Shown piece after piece: positions 9,666 through 20,802 of a stretch of 64,000 bases of DNA (positions are counted from its first letter, which is position 1; every line of letters starts with the position of its first letter). A program made the position numbers and the translations under genes. The notes under the pieces were generated by a model, which saw nothing but the letters and a program-made list of their open reading frames with translations, did not search any database and was not told where the DNA came from. This stretch comes from Botryosphaeria dothidea. Taxonomy: Eukaryota > Ascomycota > Dothideomycetes > Botryosphaeriales > Botryosphaeriaceae. The stretch spans positions 62,001 through 126,000 of the forward strand of contig WWBZ02000009.1 in assembly GCA_011503125.2 (NCBI GenBank), in the 5' to 3' direction.

Positions 9666-11595
9666 TCAAGAAGTGCATTAGTTGATTAAGCTTTTCTAGT
9701 AATCCAATACAGTCTTCCTGAGCGTGTTCTCTATGGATCTCCCTGCCTTTCTTTCACTTTTGCATGCTCGCCATCCCGCAATTCCCGCCCAGCCTCACGC
9801 TCTCCTCCCAAGACAGCATTGACTATCGTGTCATAGACCCTTCTCTTTTCCCTGCTCGGCTTCCTCATTACAATGCGACAATCTGCCAAAGCAGAAAATT
9901 TTTGCTTGTCCGGACGATAGGGACCAACTCTAGCTCGGGATTCTTCCTATCTTCCAAATTCAAAGGGCGCCCTTAACCCAGATCTGTCACGGAATCGGCA
10001 ATCTTGGCGATGGAGATTTGTTCATCCCTGTTCACACTATCCGGTAGGTAGCCTCAGTTGTCATCGGTCAACATTTGGACTCTCTCTCCGGCGTATTCGA
10101 TTTCGGATTGAAGATGTAGAGGATGCAAACCGATCCAGCAGGCCCGTTCATGAGGACCTGGACCACTAATACGAAACTCGTCCCGATCCAGCCGGATTCC
10201 TTTACATCACCTGGTCTCAAGCTTGGGATCCAGGACTTACCGCTAAAGGACAGCGTTCCTAGCCGATGAAAAATGAATATTGAACTCGGTCAGTCTGAAT
10301 ACTTGTTGACTGCTCCGGATAGTTTGTTGGCGCCTCCGTCGGTTTGGATTACATATTGGACACCGGCTCGACTTTCAAATTGATAGCCAGATACATTGAT
10401 AGCACTGCTGGCGATTAGAGACTCTCGAATTTTCCTCGTCATCATAAGTCGGAATGAGAAGGCTGCTGTTTGCATCTAGTAGCCGGTAAATCTTGGAACC
10501 AACGTGGTCGTAGGATGGCCGACAGGAACCTGATAGATGGCCGGTGGTGTTGGATGTCTAGATTTTGGGTAAATCATGCTTTTAGGATTTAAAGTGGCCT
10601 GTGCAGTAAGAAGTCGATGCCTCCTTCCACTTTCGACTGTGAGGGTCTGCATCTTGTTGGAGAGGATAGACTTACAGGATCTACGTTGATGCACTGCACA
10701 TACGGTTGGGAGGAGCACGGTCGAACCGCCCATCCACATACGCGAACCCGAAATTCTGCATTGAAAAGGTTGTGGGGGTTTGAATCTGTTCGGAGTAGAT
10801 GTCGTCGGGTAAATTCTTAACTCTGCTATTGCGATTCGTAGACACGGTTGCTGGGCCTTTTCGAGGTCTGGACAACAGCTTGAGAAGCACTGTCAAATGG
10901 CTTCACGTAATTGGCAATTTAAATTGAGATATTCCACTCACGGCACGGACAGCCACAGGTCTTCTTCGGGATGGATCTACAGCACCGGAAATTGTGGCGG
11001 TGTCTGAGAGAAGAGAGAACCAGGAAGAATGAAGCGCTTGGCGGTCGCACAGCATGAGGGACAGACGCGTTGTTGGTGTCAGCGGAAGAAATGTTGGTGC
11101 CTGAATTCATGACGCAGCAGTGGTGGCGCAGCGGGCGTTTGCTAGTCCGCACGGCCATTGAGCGGCAAAGGCAGAAAAAAGAGACGGGCGATGAAGTGGC
11201 AGGCGCCGGCACGGATGGTCGAGGAACGAGCAAGATATAGGCCGCGCGCATCCGGGCCTGGCAGTTGTCTTCGTACTCGCGTTGGAGGTGGAGCGGGTGG
11301 CGCAGCCGGGGGCCAACAGGTTTTTCCCTGGGCTTCCGCGCGCTGCTCAGGCTTGGCCGGCCAGGGCCGATCCTCATTCTGCCCCGCGTACGTCAGCCCC
11401 CCAGGCCTCCTGTGCTGGGAAGGCGCGCCCGACACCTGAGCAAGCCCGACTTCTCGACAGACACCACCAAGCGCCCTCTGCCACGCAATTGCCCCAACCC
11501 GCCAGGCAGCTGCTTTTCGCATACAATATCCAGCGGCTTCCGCCTCTTTCCCTCTCCACCCCAATCCCCGCCTTTCCGCCGCCCCAACCCCAGCC
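9666..11595. other. 1.9-kb intergenic region with coding-like minus-strand fragments
   Basis: This separates the SDR gene from fimbrin. On the minus strand between about 10290 and 10910 several short stretches look protein-like but are in different frames and broken by stops. One reads PFDSASQAVVQTSKRPSNR; another ends SSQPYVQCINVDP just before a donor-like GTAAGT near 10670; a third contains SYDHVGSKIYRLL. I could not assemble a convincing spliced gene or recognise a family. It may be a decayed gene, a fast-evolving small gene, or chance. The last 300 bases are the fimbrin promoter and leader. Confidence 0.35.
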
Positions 11596-13652
11596 ATGAA
11601 CGTCCTCAAGCTGCAGAGGAAGTATCCTCAGTTCGACCAGTCTGAGATCTACGGCCTCACCGACGCCTTCCGCAAGCTCGATGTCGACGACAAGGGCTAT
11701 CTCGAGGAGGCCACCGTCATCAAAGCCACCCAGACTTCCGAGCGCCAGCCGTACGATGTCGTCAGACAGGCTTTGAAGGAGGTCGAGCTGGACAGCTCGC
11801 GGCGCGTCGAGCTCGAAGACTACGTCGATGTGAGTGCGCTCAGCTCCCGCCGCGTCTGGGGTCCACTAACATGCCAGCACAGCTCATTGCCAAATTGCGC
11901 CAATCTTCGCCCGCCCAGCAACGCATGCATACGGGCCCCACGCGCCCGCGAGGCCTCAGCGGCGCCCAGGCCCCGCAATCGCCCGTCTACGGCCACAAGT
12001 CGCAGGGCAGCCACGGCGGCGGCAGGATACAGGTCCAGGGCTCCTCTGCCAACGTCACCCACACCATCAACGAGGATGAGCGCGTCGCATTCACCAGCCA
12101 CATCAATGCCGTCCTCGCCGGCGATCCGGACATTGGCAACCGCCTGCCCTTCCCCACCGACACCTTTGAGATGTTTGACCAGTGCAGAGACGGTCTGCTT
12201 CTGGCCAAGCTCATCAATGACAGCGTCCCCGACACCATTGATGAGCGTGTTCTGAACCGCCCTGGAAGGAAGATTTCCAAGCTCAATGCTTTCCACATGA
12301 CCGAGAACAACAACATTGTCATTGAGTCTGCCAAGGGTATTGGATGCTCTGTCGTCAACATTGGTAGCCAGGACATCGCTGAGGTCCGCGAGCATTTGAT
12401 TCTGGGTCTGATTTGGCAGGTCATCCGCCGAGGTCTGCTGGGCAAGATCGATATTAAGCTGCACCCCGAACTGTACAGACTTCTGGAGGACGACGAGACT
12501 CTCGAGCAGTTCCTGCGCCTGCCACCGGAGCAGATCCTTCTCCGCTGGTTCAACTACCACCTCAAGAATGCCAAGTGGCACCGCACGTAGGTAAAGCGAG
12601 CTCCCCAAGTGATTACTGGACTAACAAACTGCAGCGTCTCCAACTTCTCCACTGACGTCAAGGACGGCGAGAACTACACCGTTCTGCTGAACCAGTTGAA
12701 GCCCGAGATTTGCTCTCGTGCTCCTCTCCAGACCCCTGATCTCCTCCAGCGCGCCGATCAGGTTCTCGACAACGCTGAGAAGCTTGACTGCCGCAAATTT
12801 CTGACGCCCACGGCTCTTGTTGCTGGAAACCCCAAACTCAACCTTGCTTTCGTGGCCAATCTCTTCAACACGCATCCTGGACTTGACGCCATCACTGAAG
12901 AGGAGAAGGCTGAGATCGAGGACTTCGATGCTGAGGGCGAGCGTGAGGCCCGTGTTTTCACGCTCTGGCTTAACTCGCTTGATGTGCAGCCGACTGTCCA
13001 GAGTTTCTTCGATGATCTCCGCGATGGCCGCGTCATCCTGCAGGCTTATGAGAAGGTCATTCCTGGCAGTGTAAACTGGCGCCACGTCAATAAGCTGCCT
13101 CCGAGTGGTGGCGAGATGATGCGCTTCAAGGCTGTCGAGAACACCAACTACGCTGTGGAGCTCGGCAAGCAGGTCGGATTCAGTCTGGTTGGTATTCAGG
13201 GTGCTGATATCACGGATGGCCAACGTACCCTTACGCTTGGTCTGGTCTGGCAGCTTATGCGCAGGGACATTTTGAACACGATTGGTTCCCTCGCACAGCG
13301 TCTGGGCAAGCGTGAGCTCACAGATTCTGACATGGTCAAGTGGGCCAACGACATGTCCCGCCAGGGCGGAAAGACCAGCGCCATTCGCTCCTTCAAGGAT
13401 TCATCACTCTCCAACGCCGTCTTCCTTCTCGATGTCCTCAACGGCATGAAGAGCTCATACGTCGACTACGATCTCGTTGCTCCTGGCCGCACCGAGGACG
13501 AGGCGTACGCCAACGCTAAGCTGGCCATCAGTATCGCGCGTAAGATGGGTGCCACCATTTGGCTGGTTCCCGAGGATATCTGCGCTGTGCGCAGCCGTCT
13601 GATCACGACTTTCATCGGCAGCTTGATGGCGACTCACGAGAAGATGCACTGA
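11596..13652 (+). CDS. fim1: Fimbrin (plastin, Sac6), actin-bundling protein
   Basis: Exons 11596-11829, 11883-12586 and 12635-13652 give 651 residues, the usual fimbrin length. Order of domains: an N-terminal helical/EF-hand-like region (about 1-80), a linker rich in Gly/Ser/Gln, then four calponin-homology domains in two tandem actin-binding modules (about 125-380 and 390-650). Landmarks include FDQCRDGLLLAKLINDSVP, ALNRPG-like VLNRPGRKISKLNAF, ILGLIWQVIRRGLL and LTLGLVWQLMRRDIL. Intron 2 has donor GTAGGT, branch ACTAAC and acceptor GCAG; phases agree throughout. The protein cross-links actin filaments in cortical patches and at the hyphal tip endocytic collar. In the N-terminal region the calcium-binding loop DVDDKGYLEE is partly conserved. 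Confidence 0.96.
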
Positions 13653-14939
13653 GCGCTTGATTTTTTCTTTTAAAGGAGTACCCCCAAGGTTTTCATGATT
13701 CAGGATTGTTGATTTTTTTTTTTGAACGCTGGTTGAGCAAGCCTTGGCTTGTGAGACGAAAAGAGACGAAGTCCTTTTTTTGCTGAGTGCATTTCCCCCC
13801 GCTTTTCGTAGTACAGAGCGAACCACCCCCCCCCCAAAATGAATATATATGAATTGGAAAATTGATACCCATCATTTGAATTCTGTTTGCATGGGGGAGG
13901 TATACGGAGAGCGTTTGTTCTCTCGTGTGATTCTCGGTTTTCGAAGTGGGACTAAGGGTCATTGTGGTAAAGAATGCTCAGTAACTTGCTTTAGCGTTCT
14001 GAATCTTGTCTCATACACCAATTTCCGTGACCATGGATTCTTTGTGCTGATTGTGACTTCATTCTGAGTGACCGTATCCTCTTATTTGACTTGGAAGTCT
14101 GCGGAAAGTGAGACCATAGGGAAATTAGCGCAGCTGGAGAGGATGTGTCTAAGTCAAACAATCTCGTGGGCAATTGAAGTGCTCATTAGAAACGCCATAC
14201 GGTGCCGTCCACTTAGATACCTCAACTCTTCGTTTTTTTTCATCTGGCCCCTATCTAGTTTGCCTGTGGCAAACTCGTATCTAACGCCAACAGTCGGCCG
14301 CAGCAACCCTCTCCGCTAGTCCTTTGCTTTTTCTCTCGGGCACCCAGAACCTGGATGAGGTCCTGAATCTATGCTTGCATGAAGTGAGGCGGATACCCAT
14401 ATTTTGCCAGTGACCACAAATGATTACCGGCTAACATGGTTCGGGTCTGAGCTTTTCGTGCATTCGCTGAACTTATCCAGTACAGCGGAACCCTGAATCA
14501 GACCCCTTGTCGCTCAGCCATGACTCTTCATGCACCTATAAAGAAAGCCAATCAGAATCGATAGTTTCACAAGACTGAATCCGATCTGCTTGTAAGGTAG
14601 ACCATCCGATACATCTCCGGGAAATGCAGAAATAGAATAGTGGCGAAGTGGACCTCGAGAGAGCCACGCAAAACGTTTGTCTGCTTTACTAGCTGCAAGC
14701 ACAAGAGCGCGGCTTCTTGGTGTTTCTTTTTATTTCATATTTAGGATTACGTCAAATGCACTGATCCTTCGATCAAAAGACCATCATCTGCACAAAACGT
14801 ACCAGAAGCCCGGACAAGACGATCCAGCATGGATCATCACGACCTTTTTTATAGAGTACATATTGTTAGCTCGCGCTCAAGTGATCCATCGACTTGAGAG
14901 AGACACCTCGGAAACGAGGTAGATCACCAACGCATGACT
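13653..14939. other. Intergenic region downstream of fimbrin
   Basis: The first 200 bases are the fimbrin 3' UTR and contain several homopolymer runs (T near 13715, C near 13827). The rest, up to the tRNA-Glu, has no recognised gene. Confidence 0.4.
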
Positions 14940-15047
14940 TCCGTTGTGGTCTAGGGGCTAGGATTTGCCGCTCTCAGTAACTCTGTGGAGCCATCCTCAC
15001 TATTATCTAGTGCCGGCAAGGCCCGGGTTCGATTCCCGGCGACGGAA
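14940..15047 (+). tRNA. tRNA-Glu(CTC) with a 36-nt intron
   Basis: Acceptor stem TCCGTTG pairs with CGACGGA (one G-U), discriminator A. The anticodon stem TGCCG/CGGCA encloses loop CTCTCA/C with anticodon CTC. The intron 14977-15012 follows position 37. The T-arm is CCGGGTTCGATTCCCGG. Mature length is 72 nt. A T-rich stretch (ATCTTTTTTT) follows at about 15070 and could end Pol III transcription. Confidence 0.93.
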
Positions 15048-16812
15048 AAGGAAGCTGCGTATTCTCATAGATCTTTTTTTGTTCATCTGCTCGAAGACTT
15101 TTAGTCTTGCTGTTGGGGTGATCTGGTGGTGATGTTGGTGTTGAGGGCTGAAAACCGGGAACGAACTCTTTTTGCGCAGAGGGAAGGAAGGAGGCACAGT
15201 GAATGACGACGTAAGAAAAGGTGGAAATCTGGCGAGGTACATACAGCACGGCTATGTCATCATTCCTTATGGAGAGTCGAAGCATTCGTTCAACCGGACA
15301 CAAGCGTCCAAACGGACACAAGCGTCCAAACGGACTGTTGACACTTGAGTCAGGATGACTACTTCGACTCCCGAGTACAAGTGCCACTATGCTCGAAGGT
15401 TCGGAGTTGTTATCTTTTCGCGTATTAGAGAGCCATCGATGACGACGACGAGGCCGAGCCCGAAGACCGACTGGAAAGGAAGAACGAAGGCCGAAGTAAA
15501 GCGATGGCCGAGCAGGGCGCAAAAAGTTATGCAAAAGGATCTTGTGCATAACAGGACCAAGGCCGAAGGCCGATTATGCCGAGGATCTGATAGCGCGCAA
15601 CGCAGGCGCAGCCGATGTCGGCGATGCGCCGGAGAAAGGCGGTGTTTGCTTGCCCGATTTTTCATCCGTTCTCTGGTTGGTCAAGCCGGCCCAAGAGGGC
15701 TGGGTTATCCCTTGAAGTGAGTGAAGCGGGTCCCCTTTTCGCAAAAGATTTTCTGGGGTTCTGCTCTTCTTATCGAGACGTCGGGGGATGGGGGGAAGAC
15801 TTGTCCGTGAATCGCAACTCGACTCAACAAACGACGGGATACGAAACACGTGCACTCGTTCTTCCTTCCTTGATGTGCTAGCTCAAGAAATCGATCGGGG
15901 GTGAAAAAAAAGAGCGCAAAAACGCATTACCTGGTCCGAGCGTGGTTCGTCAGCCAGCGAAGCGTTCGTTCCCTGCGTCCAGCGTTGTGCGCGCCGGCTG
16001 GCGCCCCCATGTCTCCCTTCCCCCTCTTTTCGGATAGCAGGATCAGATATCCCACTCACCCATATCAGATGGAAAGCTCGTCCAAAGACGTCAGCCGGCG
16101 CGAGAGCTCACTGTGAGGCTCCATAATGAAAATGTGGCGTGACCATACCATCATGGTGCCGGTCACATACCTAGTCAGCGCTTTTGCTTTCCCCTTCCTG
16201 CTCCGGTTTAAATAGCTTCCCATAGCCACACAATCAGACGAGTTTTCTCTGCTTTGGCACTTCCTCGGTTTTCCTGCTGGCGTTAGTGCTCTTGACCCCG
16301 GTTCCCGAAACTCCCTCCATCACTTTCAGCTGTCACAACGAACGATCATGCGGACGATTCTTTCACGTAGGAATTTTCACTTTCTTTGTTGCTGTAATAC
16401 AAGAACCATAACTACCGGGACTATCAATCGACCAGCTGCGCCTTTGTTGACAACGAAAAAAAAAACCCCCCTTCCGTTCATCCGGATCAGAACACCCGAC
16501 AAAGGAGAATCATGCTGGACTATGTACTACATGATGCGGAAAAGAGGAAGGAAATGTAGGTTGAAAATAAGGCGAAGGAAAGAACGTCTGGGGTCTCTAC
16601 TTCCTACGAAAAGAGAGAACTCCAAGTCGCCTTCCTCTCAAGGATTGTGGTTTCTTGTCCACAGGAAGCGAAAGTGCCATCCACCATCATCAAGATGAGA
16701 AACTTTCGTTTTCAAAACTTTTATCCGCGCGCGTCCGTTCTCAGCTTCTGCTACTTCTTCATCATCGTCATCACTTTTTCGCACAATTTTTCATCTACTC
16801 TTCCACTCCGCT
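15048..16812. other. 1.8-kb intergenic region containing inverted-repeat element D
   Basis: Between the tRNA-Glu and the 3' end of ISU1. Apart from the element at 15270-15373 I found no gene; open frames here are short and low-complexity on both strands. Confidence 0.4.
15270..15373. mobile_element. MITE-like inverted-repeat element, copy D (internally duplicated)
   Basis: The left end ATGGAGAGTCGAAGCATTC and, on the other strand, the right end GGGAGTCGAAGTAGTCATCC form terminal inverted repeats matching copies A-C. Inside, an 18-bp unit (GGACACAAGCGTCCAAAC) is repeated in tandem and starts again as a third partial unit. No coding capacity. No convincing target-site duplication was seen. Confidence 0.65.
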
Positions 16813-17658
16813 TTACGCAGCAGCAGCCGTGTTGGGCGTCTCGGTGATGGTCTCGACCTCAACCTTGGGCAACGGGGCGCCGGTGCCACCAAGGTCCGTT
16901 TGCCGTGCCTTGGGGTTCTTGGTGTAGTAGTTGGAGATGGCGGACTTGATGGCGTCCTCGGCGAGCATGGAGCAGTGGACTGTAAACAAGGCGGCTGGTC
17001 AGCGACGTCCACGACACGAGGTAAGAACGTGCAGGGGAATAAACTCACGCTTGACAGGCGGCAAGCACAGCTCCTTGGCGATCTCGGTGTTCTTGATGCG
17101 GGCGGCCTGCTCGAGCGTCATGCCGCGCACCAGCTCCGTCAGGTAGCTCGAGCTCGCGATGGCCGAGCCGCAGCCAAACGTCTTGAACTTGACGTCGCTG
17201 ATGGTGTTGCTGTTGGGGTCGACGCGGATCTGCAGCTTCATCACGTCGCCGCACGCCGGGGCGCCCACCAAGCCGGTGCCGACGTCAGTGTCGGCCTTGC
17301 TCATGGATCCGACATTGCGCGGGCGGTTGTAGTGGTCGAGCAGTGCTGCGGGGGTCAGCTTGCGATGCGCTTGGCTGGAGGGGGTGGAGGGTGGCGGATG
17401 GTGGGGAGGGGGAGGTGCCCTGCGCGGGCGAAGCGACGGGCGATTGCGCAATGACTGCTGCTCTCACCGACGCATCGACGCCGCGCGGGCGAGATGGTGC
17501 GACCGGGGGGACTTATCTTTCTCGTGGTAGCTCCGCCTGATGTTGACGGTGATTGCGGGAGCTGCTGTCCGGAGCGGCGATGCGATCTGGGGTCTGGCCG
17601 CGGAAGTGAGGAGCTTGCTGGCCTGGGCCGGTGCAGTGGCAACGGCTCTTCTGAACAT
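16813..17658 (-). CDS. isu1: Mitochondrial iron-sulfur cluster scaffold (IscU/Isu1)
   Basis: Exons 17468-17658, 17049-17374, 16813-16979; 227 residues. The protein is the scaffold on which the Nfs1-Isd11 complex builds [2Fe-2S] clusters in the mitochondrial matrix. The N-terminus (MFRRAVATAP..., Arg/Ala/Ser rich, ending RRSYHEK) is a mitochondrial presequence. The core carries the three cluster Cys residues in GAPACGDVMK, KTFGCGSAIASS and LPPVKLHCSML; LPPVK is the chaperone (Ssq1) recognition motif. The second exon join (GTGAGT donor, TACAG acceptor) is secure because it restores LPPVKLHCSM. The first is less so: with donor GTGAGA at 17467 and acceptor at 17375 the protein has about 35 extra residues between YHEK and LDHYNRPRN, which usually adjoin. 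An unusual donor nearer YHEK is possible. Confidence 0.9.
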
Positions 17659-18248
17659 GATGGATGGATGTGCGGGGTGTGCGAGGGTTGTTTAGGTTGT
17701 GATTCCTGTCGGTGCAAGTGCTGGTGGTGATGGGAGGTCAATGGGAGCGTGCAGTGTGTTGCGTTGCAGGTGCAGGACTTGAACGGCTTGGGGCGAGGAC
17801 GGAGGTGCACGTCTGTGATTATTTGAGAATGACGCCCAGCGCCCGCTCGGCTCGCGGAGAAGGGCGGCCACTGCGGTCTCGGCCAGCGCGATTAAGTCAT
17901 ATCTCGGCTGTGGCGACTTATGCGCGTGCACAACATCGACACCTCAACTCGATCTGCCAAATCGGGTCGCGTCCATTGCCCATGACGCCTCGATCGACGC
18001 ACCTATCACGGCTGCAACCGTCAAACCGCTGCTGCAGACCTTCGCGAGCTGTTCATCCTGATCATGTCTGAATTTCTACCCCAAGGCCAAGCTCCCGAGC
18101 TCGGAATGCTGTGTGATACTGTATCGATGCTGCCGCTCCGCCTAACAAAGCACTTCTCCGCCGCCGTCTTCCCACCTTAACCTTCGTACGCCGTGATCTC
18201 ATGCATTCATCAACTTTTTTTCTGCCCGCAACCATGCCCGCTCTATGT
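17659..18248. other. Intergenic region between ISU1 and UBP14
   Basis: It holds the ISU1 promoter and the UBP14 3' UTR. No further feature was seen. Confidence 0.4.
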
Positions 18249-20802
18249 TCACACGCGCCTGAAAAAGTAGACATATGCAAACTTTTTCATCTCGTCGATG
18301 TCCGCCGCCTTCGCAACCTTCTCGTCATTGAAGAGCACCCAGGCTGCTGTGTCTTCGCCCGGGATCTGCTTTCGGATGAACGCAACGTAATGTCTGTAAC
18401 ACGTCAGCCATTATGATCATCTGTTTTCAGTGGCCGTCCAATGCTTACCCTGCGTGAATGGAGCTGCCCTTGTGGCAGACAATTGACTGCAGCTGGAAGT
18501 TCGCTGGCAGCTCGCCCGACCCAGGCTCTGCTCTCTCCTTCGGCGCTGATGCATCCGCACCATCGTCATCCCCGAAATCGCCAATTGCTTCGGGGTGGTT
18601 GAAGAGCCAGTCAACCGCACGCTCCACGTCGCCGCCCGTCTCCTTGAGCGCTTGACGTGCCTGTGGGGCCGCGAACCCCATGGCGCCCAATGACTCTATC
18701 TTTTCCGGGTCGATCGCTCCCGCTCCCGCTCCACCACTACTGTCGCCGCTCAGGTCCACTGGCGTGTCGATGTCCGGATCCTCCATATGCGCGAATAGCC
18801 AATTGGTGGCCACGTCCGGGTTGGAATTACCCGTTGCATGCAGTGCCTTCTCGCAGCGGACCCGGGGGAATCCCATAGCCTCAAGCATGCCCAAAGCAGC
18901 TTCATTGGGGACGAACTTGTTCGATGTGCCAGAATCCGCATCTTCCGGCAGGACTTCCTCGCCTTCCTGCAGGCCCGGCGATTTGTAAGAGTCAAAAGAG
19001 ATCGCCTCATCTCCAATAACAACCGGCACATCCAATTTCGTTGGCACCCAATTGACGAGTTCGAAGCGACGCGCGTTGACTGCAAGAACAGCCGGGAACG
19101 TCTTAAATAAGCTCTGCTTCGTAAACCCATCCTTGCTACCGCACGAGCCGCATGTAAGTTCAACAACTTCGGACGCAGTGAAGACGTCAAGGCACTCTTT
19201 AAGCGTCACCGGCTCGAACTCCTCCTTCTCAACATCATTTCCCTGAGCATCTGTGACCTCCATGTTGATATCCTTAGGGATCCTCCGGATAGGAACGGGA
19301 ATGGAGATATTTTCCATCTCGTCAGTCCTGTAGCGCACCTTCTTACAGCTCAGACACTGCAGCTTTTGCTCCATAATGAACCGGAAAGCATCAACAGGAT
19401 CTTTGAGAGGTGCAGGATGGGATGTGCGGGTGACCAGCTTGAGGAGATGAAGAAGAAGTTCAAATGAGTCTTGCTGCCTCATCGTAGAAAACTCAGAGTG
19501 GCCTCGTCCAATGAGGTGCTTGAGCATTGCAGGAGCAAGACCCTTCTGATGAGGGACTTCTGGGGTGTCCTCTGATGTGATCACATCGCTGTCCGGCTTG
19601 GAGTAGCGACCAGAGAGTAGACCGTCAGCAATTTTACGGAGTTGAGTTTCCAGATCCTGAGCGGGGTCATCTGCGGCCGGTGGCGTGTCACTGGGGTGAT
19701 AGTACCGTTCCTGGAATTCGGGCATGGAGAACAGAGACTGCAAAACACTGGCAAGATAACAGCTGTTTCCAAGATTCTTGAGCCCGGTGAATCCGGGGCC
19801 GAACAAGGGTTTCAGTTCCTTGCCATCTTCGGTGGTCATGGAGAACTCCCAACGCAGATTCTGCTCAATCTGCATCTCCGTCAAGCTCTTTTCCGTCTTC
19901 TGCCGGTCTGCAATGTTGATGCCCCAATGGAGCAGATGCGCAGGAAGCTCGGGGTCGATGCGTTCCTCGTTGCAGGTATAACAATAGATGTCCGCAGTTC
20001 CATCGGCCGTAAGAGAGCCAAGCTTGACTGCTACCGGATGTCCAGTGGCGTCTGAATGCGCCAAACCATGGGAGTTCCCTCCAACACCACCGTATTGTGC
20101 GCGTCCACAGCCCAAGTTGCCGCATGTCAAGCAGAGCCACAGGTTCTCCTTGAGGTCGCACATGGAACAGTGACCCAGATCCTGGGATTCGATCTTCTTG
20201 GCGGGTTCCTGCTCGAGGCACAGCGTGTGCTCGCAAGGAACCATCTCTTGCTCCCAAGCCTTGACCTCTTCCTGCCGGGCGAAGGTGTTTGCCTTCAACA
20301 CAGCATCCACCACGTTGGGCAGCTTCCCAGTGGTCTTATCGACGTTATCAACGCCACATTCAAAGCACTTGACCTGAGTGGTGGTGTCGTAGCGGTCTTC
20401 CTCGGTCTCGGCGGCGATGGCCAGCTTGGTCATCTTCTGAGGCGGCTCATCTCTCTTGATCTTCTTGCGGGTGCGGCGGATGTTGAGCACGAGAGGGTGT
20501 TTGCGGGTCTGGTAGTGCAGACGCGAGTGGTTGCGTTCGCTGGTGCAGCCGCCGTTGAAGCAGTACAGGCACACATCGAGGCCGGTGGGGTCGTCCTGGG
20601 ATGTCCAAGTCAACGATCAAGCTCGTACGAGGGTTGCGGTGGCGTTCGGGGGACTCACAAGGGAATCGAAGCACTGGGTGCAGTCTTCACGATAGACGGA
20701 CTGGCTAGGAGCCGGAGCGCGGAGCTCTAGGCTGCGGTCAGTTTTGAGCTGGCATGGCGGATGAGGGAGCTTACCCGGCGCGTCAACGTGCTTGCAAGCC
20801 AT
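18249..20802 (-). CDS. ubp14: Ubiquitin carboxyl-terminal hydrolase 14 (UBP14/USP5, isopeptidase T)
   Basis: Exons 20775-20802, 20659-20726, 18449-20595, 18249-18393; 795 residues, as in the family. It disassembles unanchored polyubiquitin chains. Domains in order: an N-terminal variant zinc-finger region (MACKHVDAP...EDCTQCFDS...CLYCFNGGC); a second Zn-finger UBP (about 140-240; GHCSMCDLKENLWLCLTCG, HGLAHSDATGHPVAVKLGS) that binds the free ubiquitin C-terminus; the USP catalytic core with Cys box GLKNLGNSCYLASVLQSL (Cys311); two UBA domains inserted in the core (GMLEAMGFPRVRCEKAL and ESLGAMGFAAPQARQAL); and the His box SIHAGHYVAF split by the last intron (18394-18448). The 28-base first exon uses acceptor CCTAG at 20727, because the nearer CAG would create an immediate stop. 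Last residues are AYVYFFRRV. Confidence 0.95.

Noticed and set aside
15007..15549. 180-codon minus-strand frame overlapping the tRNA-Glu and element D.
   Set aside because: It runs through the tRNA gene and a repeat element, so it is not a gene.
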